Origin: a virus
Length of the DNA stretch: 37,814 bases
Strand: one strand, 5' to 3'
IMG/VR virus record: IMGVR_UViG_3300030328_002294
Location: 1-37,814 of that record
How positions within the stretch are numbered: position 1 is the first letter of the stretch; the number at the start of each line of letters is the position of its first letter. Positions 37,771-37,814 of the stretch are shown here, piece by piece. Below the pieces are notes generated by a model that saw only the letters and a program-made list of their open reading frames with translations, searched no databases and was not told where the DNA came from. A program made the position numbers and the translations under genes.

Positions 37771-37814
37771 ATGGGGATCCGCACTGGAATAGTCTCTCAT
37801 TCTATCTACTCCAA
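37771..37814 (+). CDS. Possible start of a gene running off the window
   Basis: ATG at 37771 opens a frame (MGIRTGIVSHSIYS) to the window end, downstream of the promoter at 37691. Only 14 codons are visible, so it may be chance. Confidence 0.22.
   Translation, partial: MGIRTGIVSHSIYS

Overview
The window looks like a stretch of a T4-like cyanophage (cyanomyovirus infecting Prochlorococcus or Synechococcus). The evidence is AT-rich sequence with tightly packed genes sharing ATGA, TAATG or TAGTG junctions, NrdA/NrdB of T4/E. coli type, a TalC-type transaldolase, a tandem set of high-light-inducible protein genes, T4-like late-promoter motifs (TATAAATA, CTAAATA), and many small conserved-looking proteins without a recognisable function. 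The presence of a family 6 glycosyltransferase and a large sugar cluster recalls P-SSM2-type phages, but I cannot assign a strain. No capsid, tail or replication core gene was recognised in this window.

Layout. (1) 1-7241, metabolic block: the 3' part of nrdA, nrdB, a full-length glycogen phosphorylase gene, a GIY-YIG/SegE-like endonuclease gene that appears frameshifted, several small proteins, and talC. (2) 7241-8194: a very small Phd/YefM-like protein and three small unknown genes behind a strong sigma70-type promoter. (3) 8211-28589: about 20 kb of 29 co-directional genes for nucleotide sugars and glycan assembly. They include RmlB and RmlC, GDP-mannose 3,5-epimerase, HddA and HddC of the GDP-heptose route, several SDR enzymes, HAD and PfkB proteins, two cupins, a GDPD-like protein, a minimal SET-domain protein, an FkbM methyltransferase, and glycosyltransferases of families 11, 6, 4 (two tandem copies) and 25 plus several unassigned ones. 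A consensus promoter at 19659 splits this cluster into two transcription modules. (4) 28590-30697: a secreted small beta-barrel-like protein with its own early and late promoters and a strong terminator, then four hli genes and several tiny membrane peptides. One promoter here lies inside a long inverted repeat. (5) 30702-34794: small membrane and unknown proteins, a NifU-like Fe-S protein and a staphylococcal-nuclease-type nuclease. (6) 34794-37568: a plus-strand proline-rich protein that overlaps convergently with a minus-strand group of three proteins with signal peptides. The third of these has lost its expected start codon.

How the genes may work together (inference): glycogen phosphorylase releases glucose-1-phosphate from host glycogen. 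That could enter the pentose phosphate pathway, where transaldolase acts, to supply NADPH and ribose for NrdAB. Glucose-1-phosphate is also the entry metabolite for dTDP-sugars (RmlB/RmlC), and sedoheptulose-7-phosphate, a transaldolase substrate, is the entry metabolite for GDP-heptose (HddA/HddC). The window may therefore join host storage-carbon breakdown both to DNA precursor supply and to a phage-directed glycan.

No gap longer than 300 bases lacks a gene. The longest gaps are 28590-28778 (a regulatory leader) and 37569-37770 (promoters and a hairpin). No tRNA, rRNA, CRISPR array or insertion sequence was seen.
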